This document shows, piece by piece, positions 33,671-42,511 of a DNA stretch of 64,000 nt. The DNA is taken from assembly GCA_910588855.1 (NCBI GenBank), contig CAJUSR010000007.1, forward strand, positions 1 through 64,000, in the 5' to 3' direction. The translations under genes and the position numbers were made by a program. Origin of the DNA: an uncultured Kineothrix sp. Lineage in GTDB: Bacteria > Bacillota > Clostridia > Lachnospirales > Lachnospiraceae. Under the pieces are notes generated by a model, which searched no databases, was not told the DNA's origin, and saw nothing but the letters and a program-made list of their open reading frames with translations. Within the stretch, counting starts at the first letter, position 1; each line of letters begins with the position of its first letter.

Positions 33671-33970
33671 ATGGAAATAAAAGTGACGGAAGAAAAAGGG
33701 AAAAAGTTAATGAAAGTGGAAGGGCGTATTGATACTACGACGGCTTCCGAGTTTGAGAAAAACTTATTGGAAATGTTGGAAAGCACGGACCATTTGCAAA
33801 TTGATATGGAGAAAGTGGTTTATGTATCCAGCGCCGGCCTGCGGGCATTTTTAAACGGGCAGAAATTAGCGGGGAGAAGAGGGGCGGAAATGGTAATTTT
33901 CAATGTAACGGATACGGTGATGCGGATTTTTGAGATGACAGGGTTTATTGATATCCTGACAGTGGAGTAG
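33671..33970 (+). CDS. STAS domain anti-sigma-factor antagonist
   Basis: The 99-residue protein is one STAS domain: 'GRIDTTTASEFEKNLLEML', the phosphorylatable loop VYVSSAGLRAFL (Ser in SSAGL) and 'IFEMTGFIDILTVE'. It is of the SpoIIAA/RsbV type, which binds an anti-sigma kinase when dephosphorylated. The start at 33671 follows AAAGGATGATGAAAAG; the longer frame from 33572 is not domain-like. The gene ends 2 bases before the SpoIIE-type phosphatase gene, its expected partner. Confidence 0.92.
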   Translation: MEIKVTEEKGKKLMKVEGRIDTTTASEFEKNLLEMLESTDHLQIDMEKVVYVSSAGLRAFLNGQKLAGRRGAEMVIFNVTDTVMRIFEMTGFIDILTVE

Positions 33971-33972
33971 GT

Positions 33973-36129
33973 ATGAAAATTTCAATTAAGTTAAAAACGG
34001 TAGGCATGGTGTTGCTTGTCGGCATTGTACTGACGGTTGCGGCAGCTACGGCAAGTTACCGCATTTATGCGGATAATGTGGATGAGCATTACCGGACTAT
34101 TGCCATGAATCTGGCAAAAACGGAGGCTTTTATGCTGGATGGGGAACAGGTAAAGCTGATAACGGAAAAGACAATGGGGATTTACCGCGAAAGTTTCCAA
34201 ACGGAAGGGCAAGCGCCTGATTTCGAGCAGCTTACGGAAGCGGAGCAGGAACGATATTATGCACAATTCCGGGAAGTGGAAAATCTTACGGCATACGAGG
34301 ACAGCCTCCTGACATTACGGGAATTGGAGAATGCGAATGGGGTATTGTCCGTATATATTTGTTACATGGATAAGGAAACGGGAAGGGCTGTATATATTGC
34401 GGATGGTACCGTGGGGGAAGAGCGGAGGCCGACCGGAACTTATGTTGCCATAGAACAGCGGAACCTGGATCTTATTGGGCAGGGAATCTATGATTTGCCG
34501 GCATATATTACTAAAAGGAAGGGCGGCGGCTGGCTTTGTTCTGCTTCGTTCGGGATTTATGACAAAGAAGGAAGGCTGATAGCCAATGCTTATGTAGATA
34601 TTTCCATGGATGTGGTGATGCAGGACCGGAGACATTTTTTGATGAATTTGTGTGCCGTTTTATGTACGGCTACAGTTATTATGATGGTATTTTTGGCATT
34701 GTTCATACATTATGCGGTAGTATCCCCTATTAACAATTTGGCGAAAGCTGCCGGAACGTTTGTTTCCGATAGGAAAAAGCAAGGCGGCAAAAAAGATACA
34801 TCTGCCCTTGCCCGTCTGCAAGTGGATACAGGGGATGAAATTGGGGTATTGGCCGATGCCATCAAGAAAATGGAACTGGAAATTAATACATATATTGAAA
34901 ACATTACTCTTATTACGGCGGAAAAAGAGCGCATCGGCGCGGAGCTGAATGTGGCGACTCAAATTCAGGCCGATATGCTCCCCAATATTTTTCCCGCATA
35001 TCCGGAGTACAAGGAGTTTGACATTTATGCAAGCATGGCGCCTGCGAAGGAAGTCGGCGGCGATTTCTATGACTTTTTTATGGTAGATGAGATTCACCTG
35101 GCCGTTGTCATTGCGGATGTATCGGGAAAAGGAGTGCCTGCCGCCCTTTTTATGGTAATTGCAAAAACTTTGATAAAGAACCACGCACAGGCGGGGGAAG
35201 AACCGAAGGATATATTTACTAATGTCAATAATCAATTGAATGAAAACAATGAAGTAGGGATGTTTGTTACCGGATGGATAGGCATTCTGAATATTGTAAC
35301 CGGGCATGTAGTTTATTCCAATGCTGGCCATAACTGCCCTGTCCTTTTGCATAAAGATGGCAGGGTGGAGTGGATAAAATCCCGTCCATGCTTTGTCCTG
35401 GCGGGCATGAAAGGGGTCAGGTACCAGCAGTACGATTTGCGCCTCGAGGAAGGGGATGCCCTATATTTATATACGGATGGGGTAACGGAAGCCATGAACG
35501 GCGAGGAGGAACTTTTCGGGGAGGAACGCTTGGAAAAAGTATTGTCTTTGGAGGGCAGCAGGGGCAGTCATCCGGAGGATTTACTCAACTTAGTGGCGGA
35601 TTGGCTTGCGGAATTTTCCGGAGAAGCGAAACAGGCGGATGATATTACGATGCTGGGTTTGTACTGGAATGGAAGAAACAAAGAAGAGGATGGCTGGGAG
35701 GCGCTAAAGGTGCCCGCCCAAATAGGTTCGTTCGATAAACTCAATGAATTTGTGTCGAAACAGTTGCAGGAAGCCGGGGCAGATGCCAGGACGGAGACGC
35801 AGATATTAGTTGCTGTGGAAGAAATTTTCGTAAATATTGTTAATTATGCTTATGAAGGCGGAACGGGGGATGTGGAAATCAAAACTTTTTATTTCCGGAG
35901 AAGCCCGGAAGAAGGGGAATTTCGCATACTTTTTAGGGACGAAGGGGTACCGTTTAACCCATTGGAAAGCGAGACGCCGGATATTTCCCTGTCCGCGGAA
36001 GAGCGGCAAGTTGGAGGGCTCGGCATATTCATGGTAAGGATGAGTATGGACGAAGTGAAGTATGAGTATAGGGAAGGGAAGAATTGCCTGACTTTAATGA
36101 GGAAAATGGAGTTGCAAAAGATGCGGTGA
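33973..36129 (+). CDS. Sensor SpoIIE-type phosphatase fused to RsbW-like kinase domain
   Basis: The 718-residue protein has a membrane helix at about 9-28, an extracellular sensor, a second helix at about 220-245, a HAMP linker ('VVSPINNLAKAAGTF'), a PP2C/SpoIIE phosphatase ('FDIYASMAPAKEVGGDFYDF', 'ADVSGKGVPAALF', end 'QADDITMLGLY') and a C-terminal GHKL ATPase ('VAVEEIFVNIVNYAY', 'FRDEGVPFNPL', 'GGLGIFMVR') of the anti-sigma kinase type. One polypeptide can thus both phosphorylate and dephosphorylate the STAS partner encoded just upstream. No partner-switching sigma factor is adjacent. The output could be the hybrid kinase or a distant sigma factor. Confidence 0.93.
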   Translation: MKISIKLKTVGMVLLVGIVLTVAAATASYRIYADNVDEHYRTIAMNLAKTEAFMLDGEQVKLITEKTMGIYRESFQTEGQAPDFEQLTEAEQERYYAQFREVENLTAYEDSLLTLRELENANGVLSVYICYMDKETGRAVYIADGTVGEERRPTGTYVAIEQRNLDLIGQGIYDLPAYITKRKGGGWLCSASFGIYDKEGRLIANAYVDISMDVVMQDRRHFLMNLCAVLCTATVIMMVFLALFIHYAVVSPINNLAKAAGTFVSDRKKQGGKKDTSALARLQVDTGDEIGVLADAIKKMELEINTYIENITLITAEKERIGAELNVATQIQADMLPNIFPAYPEYKEFDIYASMAPAKEVGGDFYDFFMVDEIHLAVVIADVSGKGVPAALFMVIAKTLIKNHAQAGEEPKDIFTNVNNQLNENNEVGMFVTGWIGILNIVTGHVVYSNAGHNCPVLLHKDGRVEWIKSRPCFVLAGMKGVRYQQYDLRLEEGDALYLYTDGVTEAMNGEEELFGEERLEKVLSLEGSRGSHPEDLLNLVADWLAEFSGEAKQADDITMLGLYWNGRNKEEDGWEALKVPAQIGSFDKLNEFVSKQLQEAGADARTETQILVAVEEIFVNIVNYAYEGGTGDVEIKTFYFRRSPEEGEFRILFRDEGVPFNPLESETPDISLSAEERQVGGLGIFMVRMSMDEVKYEYREGKNCLTLMRKMELQKMR

Positions 36130-36161
36130 AGCAAGAAAATATTATCCGGTTCCTGTCATGA

Positions 36162-36189
36162 ATGCCCTCTGTGGAAAAGCAGAGGGCAT
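36162..36189 (+). terminator. Terminator after the SpoIIE-type gene
   Basis: ATGCCCTCTG (36162-36171) and CAGAGGGCAT (36180-36189) pair perfectly; the T-run (ATATTT) is weak. The following 160 bases up to the kinase gene contain an AT-rich promoter-like stretch and no gene. Confidence 0.7.
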
Positions 36190-36352
36190 ATTTGGGGCAG
36201 ATTGGATGAAAACTATGGTTTTTAACAATAGCAGCCTCAATTGGGAATTACTTTCCGTATAAATTTTATTACAGCCATTGAATTTCATAATTAATGTATG
36301 ATAAAATCAGAAAGAATAACGTTAAAAAAGGATGAATGGGAGAGGATTCACT

Positions 36353-39300
36353 GTGGAAGCAAGTAATTACGAAATGCTTTTGGACTCACTGCAGGCGACA
36401 GGGGTTTACGTGATAAGGGAGGATAATCATCAGATTTTATATTTTAATAAAAGGGTAAAAAATGTGGCGCCGAATATTGAAATGGGGATGGTGTGCCATG
36501 AACTGTGGGCTGGTTCATGTGCCAATTGCCCTCTTTTAGATATAGGCGACAAAAAGGAAAACAGAACCATTAATTATGGGGATCCTTTTGGAGACCCTGT
36601 GGATATCGTAGCAACGAGGATTCTATGGCCGGAAAGCATCCCTGCGTTTATGATTACGGTGACGCCTCATGCAGAGATATCCAGTTTGACTTATAATATA
36701 ATACTAAAAGCCAATTTGACAAAGGACAGTTTTGGCATTGTGAAAATGAGCGAAGGGGAATGGAAAGGGATGGAAGGGCATTGTTCCAGCCTGAGCCAGT
36801 ACATAGCCAAATTTGTCGAATTAGGGAAATTATATAGTGCGGATGTGGATAGGGTAAAGACGTTTATGGAAGTCGAAAATCTGAGGAAAGAGCTGAAAAA
36901 CAACCGGATGGCCATCTGCACATATCGGCGCAAAGCTAAGGAGGGATACCGCTGGTATACAGTGGAAGTGGTTCCGGATATCAACTATTCGGATGATGAT
37001 CAGACAGTCATGTTATGTATAAAGGATGTACACGATATTTACATTAAGGGACAGGAGCTGGAAGAAGTCAATATACAGAACCATGAAATTATCAATGCGC
37101 TGGGGGAATTTAATTTTGGCATATATGTGATTGATTTGGATACCGGGGCGCTGAATCCGGTGCAGATGTCGGAAGACATTAAGGATAAGGCACATCAGGA
37201 AATTCAGGAATGGGAAAGAATGATGGTGGAAATTGTGGACAGCCATTTCCATCCGGAGTCCAGAAAAGAAGTGCTGGATGCTTTTTCGCTGAAGGCTATG
37301 AGGGAAGCATGGGAAAAAGGAGAGAAAAAGCAGGAAGTGCTTTGCCAAAGGCTGATGGACGGGGAATACCGCTATGTGTCCATGACGGCTCATTACCATA
37401 AAAAAGGGAAAGAAGGGAGCTATGCCATATTGGCTCTGCAGGATGTGGATGAACGTACAAGGAAGGAAATGCTGCAGTTAGAAAATGACAGGAAAATGGC
37501 AGCTTTAATCAAATCCAGATACAATATCCTGCATACGGTTTATCTGGAAACCGGCATGTGTGAACGGGTTGGCCTAAGCGAAGACTGTGAGGGCTGCAAG
37601 CTGTTTGAAGGACGGTTTGATGATTATATCCAAGAGGCAATAGAAAAGTATATATTTGAAGAAGATATTGAAGAATTTAGAAAGGCATTTTCTTTGGAGT
37701 ATTTGCGGGAAAAAGCAGATGAAGTAGAAGATTTTGAAGAAATTGTCTGTAGATACAGGGTGAAAAAACCGGATTTTGCATGGAAAGAAGACCATATCCT
37801 GCTTATCCGCCATGACAAGACGGTTGCCGTAGAAATTCTGGGAAGAGATATCACGAAAGAAAAGCAGAGGGAAGAAGAGGATACAAAGGAAAAACGGGAA
37901 AAGGCACGCATCATTAATAGCTTGAGCAGCATGTTTTTTGCTACCTATTATATTGATTTGGAAGCAGGGACATTCCGTATCGTTACCCAGAGGGAGGATG
38001 TAGAGAATATGCTCGGGGCAGAAGTGGATTATATGGAAGGGATGCGCCGTTATGCCAAACATTTTGTGCATCCGGACTTCCGGGAGGAATATGAGCGGAA
38101 AATGGCCCTTGACAATGTTATGAAAAAGTTAAGCCCGGAACATCCTTTAGTGGCAATTGAGTACCGAAGGGTAAAACAGGAAGCAGGGGGAGTACAGAAG
38201 GAAAACGGCTGGATACGGGCAACGATAATCCTTTCCGAATGCAGGGAAGGAAAACCGGTAAAGGCGGTCTACGTGGCGCAGGATGTAACGGAAGTAAAGC
38301 AGAAGGAAGAAATGGAACATAAAATGCTGAAGGAAGCCTGCGAGGCGGCGAACCATGCCAATGCATCGAAAAGCGAATTTCTTTCAAGGATGAGCCATGA
38401 CATCCGCACGCCTATGAATGCAATTATCGGTATGACCACGATAGCGGAAAGCCATTTGGATGATACGGAAAGGATATCGGATTGCCTGAACAAAATTACT
38501 ATTTCCAGCAAACACCTACTTTCTCTGATTAATGAAGTGCTGGATATGAGCAAGATAGAGTCCGGGAAGATAGATTTGGCGGAAGAGGAATTTAGTATTT
38601 CCGATTTGATTCAAAATCTTCTTACTATGGTACGTCCGAATATGCAGGCGAAGAATCACAAAATTGAGTTGAATATTGCAAAAGTGGAACATGAAGATGT
38701 AATCGGGGATGTGATGCGGCTGCAGCAGGTATTTGTGAATATCCTTGGCAATGCGGTGAAATATACGCCGCCGGGCGGTACGCTGGAATTGGAAATTACG
38801 GAAAAAGAATCCAAATCTTTCGGATACGGTTGCTATGAATTTGTTTTCAGGGACAATGGCATTGGAATGTCAGAGGAGTTTGTGAGGAAGATTTTTGAGC
38901 CATTTAGCCGTGCGGAAGATTCACGTATCAGCAAAATTGAAGGAACAGGCCTTGGAATGGCGATTGCATTGAATATTGTCCGTATGATGAACGGGAATAT
39001 CACTGTAGAGAGCGAAGTCAACGAAGGGTCGAAATTTACTGTTACCGTATTTTTAAAACAGCAAAATACGCAAATGCCGGATATGAATCAGTTTGCAGGT
39101 CAGCCGGTGCTTGTGGTGGATGATGATGAGTTTGCCTGTGAGGCTGCATGCACCATATTGCGGGATATCGGCATGAACGGCGAATGGGTGGTGTCCGGCA
39201 AAGCTGCGGTGGCAAAGGTATTGGAAGCCAGACAGGAAGGAAGGGAATTTTTTGCCATTTTGCTGGATTGGCAGATGCCGGATATGGATGGTTTGGAGAC

Positions 39301-39922
39301 GGCAAGGCAAATCCGCAAGAAAATTGGCGGGGATGTGCCGATTGCTATTTTATCTGCCTATGACTGGAGCGATGTGGAGGCGGAAGCCAGACAGGCGGGG
39401 ATAGATGGGTTTATTTCCAAACCATTGTTTAAATCAAGACTTGTTTATTTGTTTAAAAAGATGGCCGGCGCGGAAACCCAAAAAGACCATTCGATGGAAG
39501 AAACGTTTTTCTGCCAGAATTTTGAAGGCAAGCGGATATTGCTGGCAGAGGACAATGAACTGAACCGGGAAATTGCGGAAGAAATTATCGGAAGCACCGG
39601 GGTACAGATAGAATGTGTAGAAAACGGGCAGGAAGCGTTGGAAAAGTTTCAGGAAAAGGAGCCTGGATACTATAATTTGATTTTTATGGATGTACAGATG
39701 CCGATTATGAACGGGTATGAAGCGACGAAAGCAATCCGCAAACTTGATAAGGAGGACGCAGCGCGGATTCCTATCATAGCCATGACTGCCAACGCTTTTA
39801 CGGAAGATATGATTGCCAGCAAGAAAGCGGGTATGAACGAGCATATTGCAAAGCCGCTGAATATAGACCAGCTCATGAAATGTATGAGATATTGGTTCGG
39901 CAAGGAAGAATCACAGAAATAA
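36353..39922 (+). CDS. Hybrid sensor histidine kinase with two receiver domains
   Basis: The protein of about 1189 residues has several PAS-like segments over its first 650 residues (one with a Cys cluster 'CHELWAGSCANCPLLD' and another 'CERVGLSEDCEGCKLFEG'), a coiled coil, the HisKA box SRMSHDIRTPMNAIIGM (His about 682), an HATPase ('VFVNILGNAVKYTPPGG', 'GTGLGMAIALNIV') and two receivers (DWQMPDMDG and MDVQMPIMNG as phospho-acceptor sites). No membrane helix is seen, so it senses a cytoplasmic signal. There is no DNA-binding output. The GTG at 36353 has GGAGAGGA 7 bases upstream and is preferred over the ATG at 36332, which overlaps its own ribosome site. Confidence 0.9.
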   Translation: MEASNYEMLLDSLQATGVYVIREDNHQILYFNKRVKNVAPNIEMGMVCHELWAGSCANCPLLDIGDKKENRTINYGDPFGDPVDIVATRILWPESIPAFMITVTPHAEISSLTYNIILKANLTKDSFGIVKMSEGEWKGMEGHCSSLSQYIAKFVELGKLYSADVDRVKTFMEVENLRKELKNNRMAICTYRRKAKEGYRWYTVEVVPDINYSDDDQTVMLCIKDVHDIYIKGQELEEVNIQNHEIINALGEFNFGIYVIDLDTGALNPVQMSEDIKDKAHQEIQEWERMMVEIVDSHFHPESRKEVLDAFSLKAMREAWEKGEKKQEVLCQRLMDGEYRYVSMTAHYHKKGKEGSYAILALQDVDERTRKEMLQLENDRKMAALIKSRYNILHTVYLETGMCERVGLSEDCEGCKLFEGRFDDYIQEAIEKYIFEEDIEEFRKAFSLEYLREKADEVEDFEEIVCRYRVKKPDFAWKEDHILLIRHDKTVAVEILGRDITKEKQREEEDTKEKREKARIINSLSSMFFATYYIDLEAGTFRIVTQREDVENMLGAEVDYMEGMRRYAKHFVHPDFREEYERKMALDNVMKKLSPEHPLVAIEYRRVKQEAGGVQKENGWIRATIILSECREGKPVKAVYVAQDVTEVKQKEEMEHKMLKEACEAANHANASKSEFLSRMSHDIRTPMNAIIGMTTIAESHLDDTERISDCLNKITISSKHLLSLINEVLDMSKIESGKIDLAEEEFSISDLIQNLLTMVRPNMQAKNHKIELNIAKVEHEDVIGDVMRLQQVFVNILGNAVKYTPPGGTLELEITEKESKSFGYGCYEFVFRDNGIGMSEEFVRKIFEPFSRAEDSRISKIEGTGLGMAIALNIVRMMNGNITVESEVNEGSKFTVTVFLKQQNTQMPDMNQFAGQPVLVVDDDEFACEAACTILRDIGMNGEWVVSGKAAVAKVLEARQEGREFFAILLDWQMPDMDGLETARQIRKKIGGDVPIAILSAYDWSDVEAEARQAGIDGFISKPLFKSRLVYLFKKMAGAETQKDHSMEETFFCQNFEGKRILLAEDNELNREIAEEIIGSTGVQIECVENGQEALEKFQEKEPGYYNLIFMDVQMPIMNGYEATKAIRKLDKEDAARIPIIAMTANAFTEDMIASKKAGMNEHIAKPLNIDQLMKCMRYWFGKEESQK

Positions 39923-39933
39923 CTAGAAAAAGG

Positions 39934-39986
39934 CTATATATCAGGAAACGATGTAAAAACGCGAAATCCTGATATATAGTTTTTTT
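39934..39986 (+). terminator. Terminator after the hybrid kinase gene
   Basis: CTATATATCAGGA (39934-39946) and TCCTGATATATAG (39967-39979) form a 13-bp perfect stem with a 20-base loop, followed by seven T. Confidence 0.9.
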
Positions 39987-39995
39987 GCCTTATTA

Positions 39996-40231
39996 GGATT
40001 CGGGTATCAAAAGGTTTGCCCGGCAGTGCCGCTTGGCAGATTGCAAAAAAAATGGTGCGCGTTTTGTTGTACGGAGCATTCCGATGAGCCTCTTAAGGCG
40101 AAAATCGTGTTCAGCATTGGCTTCCACGATTTTAGAGTCTCCTCTCCATCGTACAAAAGCCACTTGCACAATATTTTTTTGTGCAATCTGCCAAGCGGCA
40201 CTGCCGGGCAGACCTTTTGACACCCGAATCC
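39996..40231. mobile_element. Palindromic MITE-like element, family 1 copy C
   Basis: The 236-bp element starts GGATTCGGGTATCAAAAGG and ends CCTTTTGACACCCGAATCC. The inner blocks GTACGGAGCATTCCGATGAG and TTGGCTTCCACGATTTTAG are nearly identical to copy A, 25 kb away. Flanks are TATTA and TTATA. It sits directly behind the kinase terminator. Confidence 0.82.
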
Positions 40232-40289
40232 TTATAGGAAAGTCCTTCAGGAGGATGCGCACTGCGCAAAAGGAAAGCAATTTTTATAC

Positions 40290-40351
40290 TTGACATATAT
40301 AGATATCCGATATATTATATAGATAATCAATATATAGATGGTCAATATATA
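40290..40351 (+). promoter_or_regulatory. Promoter with direct-repeat operator upstream of padR
   Basis: TTGACA (40290-40295), 17-base spacer and TATTAT (40313-40318) form a near-consensus sigma-A promoter. Just downstream TCAATATATA occurs twice (40327-40336 and 40342-40351, 15-base period), a plausible autoregulatory site for PadR. The leader to the gene is about 300 bases long and mostly repeat. Confidence 0.6.
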
Positions 40352-40454
40352 AATAGTAGGTAAGTGGGGGAGGGGAAGGGGGAATGGGAGAGCAGGTAAA
40401 GCTGTTGGATAGGTTGCCGGAATGTCTTCATAACGTAAAAGCTCATAGTTACCT

Positions 40455-40615
40455 ATATGGAAGATTGGAAGACCGCAAGGTTGCAAGGCCGTAAGATTGG
40501 AAGAACGTAAGGCTGTAAGATTGGAAGACTGCAAGACTGCAAGACCAGAAGATAGGAAGGCCATCAGACCGTAAGGTCAGAAGGCCGGAAAGGCAAAAGA
40601 CAGGAAAGGGAAAGG
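40455..40615 (+). repeat. Degenerate purine-rich minisatellite upstream of padR
   Basis: Imperfect units of the type AAGATTGGAAGACCGCAAGG, GCAAGGCCGTAAGATTGG and GAAGGCCGGAAAGGC run for about 160 bases and end 8 bases before the padR start. Composition is like the array at 19130-19530 but the unit differs. Antisense reading gives leucine-rich-like peptides that are only a composition effect. Confidence 0.8.
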
Positions 40616-40623
40616 AGAAAAAT

Positions 40624-40947
40624 ATGGACAAAGCGTTGTTATCAGGAAGTATGGGGATGCTTCTTCTCAAACTGCTTTCGGAAGGTGACAAGTATGGATA
40701 TGAGATGATTGAAACCTTGCGGGCCCGTTCACAAAACATATTTGAACTGAAGGCGGGAACTTTATATCCTCTGCTTCATGGAATGGAGGAAAAGAAGCTG
40801 TTGACTTCTTATGAGAAAGAAGGGGCAGGAAAGACAAGGAAATATTATAGCATTACAAAAGAAGGGAGAGATGCCCTGCGCTCCAAGGAAAAGGAATGGA
40901 AGGAGTATTCGGAAGCGGTATGTAGAGTTTTGGCACTTGGAGTATAG
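40624..40947 (+). CDS. PadR family transcriptional regulator
   Basis: The 107-residue winged-helix protein shows 'SGSMGMLLLKLLSEGDKYGYEMIETL', 'FELKAGTLYPLLHGMEEKKLLTSY' and 'GKTRKYYSITKEGRDALRSKEKEW', the classic short PadR form. The start follows GGGAAAGGAG. It probably represses its own promoter and the FtsW-like gene downstream; paired PadR and membrane-protein genes with a permease-prefix domain are common in Clostridia. Confidence 0.93.
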   Translation: MDKALLSGSMGMLLLKLLSEGDKYGYEMIETLRARSQNIFELKAGTLYPLLHGMEEKKLLTSYEKEGAGKTRKYYSITKEGRDALRSKEKEWKEYSEAVCRVLALGV

Positions 40948-40957
40948 GAGTTTGGGC

Positions 40958-41065
40958 ATGGAGGTTAGTGTGAAAAATACTTCTAAGCCAGCAAAAGACA
41001 CTGCCTAAGAAGTATTAAGTTTCACCTTTCTGTTTGAGCCGCCCAAGGGCGGTATGGAGGTTAGT
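40958..41065. repeat. 96-bp insertion bounded by 12-bp direct repeats
   Basis: ATGGAGGTTAGT occurs at 40958-40969 and again at 41054-41065, where the second copy supplies the ribosome site of the next gene. Between them is a palindrome AATACTTCTAAG ... AAGAAGTATT and a GCCGCCCAAGGGCGGT hairpin. This looks like a small insertion that duplicated the translation start region. Confidence 0.6.
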
Positions 41066-42388
41066 ATGGAAGAATATTTGGAAGCATTGTTGGGGCAGAT
41101 ACGTTGTAAAAAAGCATGGCCGATGATAGAAGAAGAGATGAGGGGACATATTTTAGAGCAGGCGGAGGAGAACCAAAGACAAGGGATGGACGAGGAAGAA
41201 GCGATGAAAGCTGCCGTAAAAGACATGGGGGATCCGGTGGAGGCAGGGGTATCTTTGGATAGGGTACACCGGCCGAAAATGGCTTGGGGGGTTATGGCAT
41301 TGATGGGGATTATCAGTGTTTTCAGTATTGTCATCCAATGGATATTAGGAAGGGCAGACGCTTCGTTAGGAGAGGGGTATGCGCTGCATCATGCCGGAGG
41401 AGTGGCAGCCGGTTATGCAGCAATGCTTTTGGTATACCGTTTGGATTACAGCTATATCGGCAGATATGCGAAAAGGATTGCATGGATATTTTGCGGGGTT
41501 GCCTTTTTATTTGTTTTTCCGCTTGGAACAAGGGTGAACGGGGCAAAGGCATGGATTTCATTGGGCGGTATAGGGAATATATCCATTATTTTTCCAATGT
41601 ATTTGTTCATACCGGTTTACGGCGCTTTGTTGTACCGGCATAGGGGAGAGGGCTACCGTGGGATTGGGAAATGCATCCTCTGGATGGTGCCGGTGGTATT
41701 CCTTGCCTTCCGGATACCTTGTGCCAGCCTGGCGCTCATGCTGTTTCTGATTATGGCGGCAATGCTGTCCGTATCGGTAGGGAAGGGTTGGTTTAAAATA
41801 GCCAAAATAAGGTTTTTGACAGCTTTTTGGTCCATGACAGTGGGGGTGCCTGCATTTTTCCTGTTATTGTGCATCCGCACGGGGTATTTGGCGAATTATC
41901 AGACCGAAAGGATAAAATTCTTTTTGGGGATGGAGGGGAGCTATGCGGACTATATCAGGGAAATTATTTTCCAATGTATAAAGAGCAGTAGATTCATCGG
42001 GAACAGCGGAACCGAAACGATAGGGTGGATACCGGAAATAGGGGGCGACTATCTTTTGATTTTCCTGTCCTCTTACTGTGGCATAGCGGTTGCCCTTTTG
42101 GCGGGGCTGCTTCTTTTGGCAGTTTCGGCCAAAGCAATTCAGATATCTTTTGGACAGAAGAACCAGCTGGGGATGATTATGGGGTGCGGCTGCGGGTTGA
42201 TTTTGGAAATGATGACGGTAACCGGTATATTAAGGAACTTCGGACTGATACCGGCCGCACAGGTTTTTTTCCCGTTCCTGTCAACTGGTAGCAGCGGGAT
42301 TGTGGTAAGTTATATATTGGTAGGGATTGTACTAAGTATCTATAGATATCAGAATCTTTTGCCGGCGGGAATAAGGATGGAACCATAA
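41066..42388 (+). CDS. FtsW/RodA/SpoVE-like membrane protein with permease-prefix domain
   Basis: The 440-residue protein begins with a soluble 'permease prefix' helix-rich domain ('EEYLEALLGQIRCKKAWPMIEEEMRGHI', then 'DMGDPVEAGVSLDRVHRP') and continues with about ten membrane segments that look like a shortened SEDS protein: 'GTRVNGAKAWISLGGI' corresponds to the conserved FtsW/RodA loop near TM4, and 'STGSSGIVVSYILVGIVLSI' to the last helix. SEDS proteins polymerize peptidoglycan. Fusion to the prefix domain and control by an adjacent PadR suggest a conditional wall enzyme. The start at 41066 has GGAGG 6 bases upstream; the Met at 41054 overlaps that site. Confidence 0.82.
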   Translation: MEEYLEALLGQIRCKKAWPMIEEEMRGHILEQAEENQRQGMDEEEAMKAAVKDMGDPVEAGVSLDRVHRPKMAWGVMALMGIISVFSIVIQWILGRADASLGEGYALHHAGGVAAGYAAMLLVYRLDYSYIGRYAKRIAWIFCGVAFLFVFPLGTRVNGAKAWISLGGIGNISIIFPMYLFIPVYGALLYRHRGEGYRGIGKCILWMVPVVFLAFRIPCASLALMLFLIMAAMLSVSVGKGWFKIAKIRFLTAFWSMTVGVPAFFLLLCIRTGYLANYQTERIKFFLGMEGSYADYIREIIFQCIKSSRFIGNSGTETIGWIPEIGGDYLLIFLSSYCGIAVALLAGLLLLAVSAKAIQISFGQKNQLGMIMGCGCGLILEMMTVTGILRNFGLIPAAQVFFPFLSTGSSGIVVSYILVGIVLSIYRYQNLLPAGIRMEP

Positions 42389-42402
42389 GATATGAAAATA
42401 AA

Positions 42403-42432
42403 TTGACACCTCAAACTGTGTGATGTTAAAAT
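42403..42432 (+). promoter_or_regulatory. Sigma-A type promoter for carB
   Basis: TTGACA (42403-42408), 18-base spacer, TAAAAT (42427-42432). The short leader contains a CCGGA-AGCTA-TCCGG hairpin (near 42450), but no clear PyrR-type binding loop is visible. Confidence 0.7.
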
Positions 42433-42511
42433 CATACGTAGAGCGTGCCCGGAAGCTATCCGGGAACGTTGTACCGGCAACAAACTCACATGGAACGCAG
42501 GAGGTTTCTTT

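Noticed and set aside
40247..40739. Minus-strand leucine-rich-repeat-like proteins
   Set aside because: The repeated SSNLTAL pattern is the antisense of a purine-rich DNA repeat and has no ribosome site.
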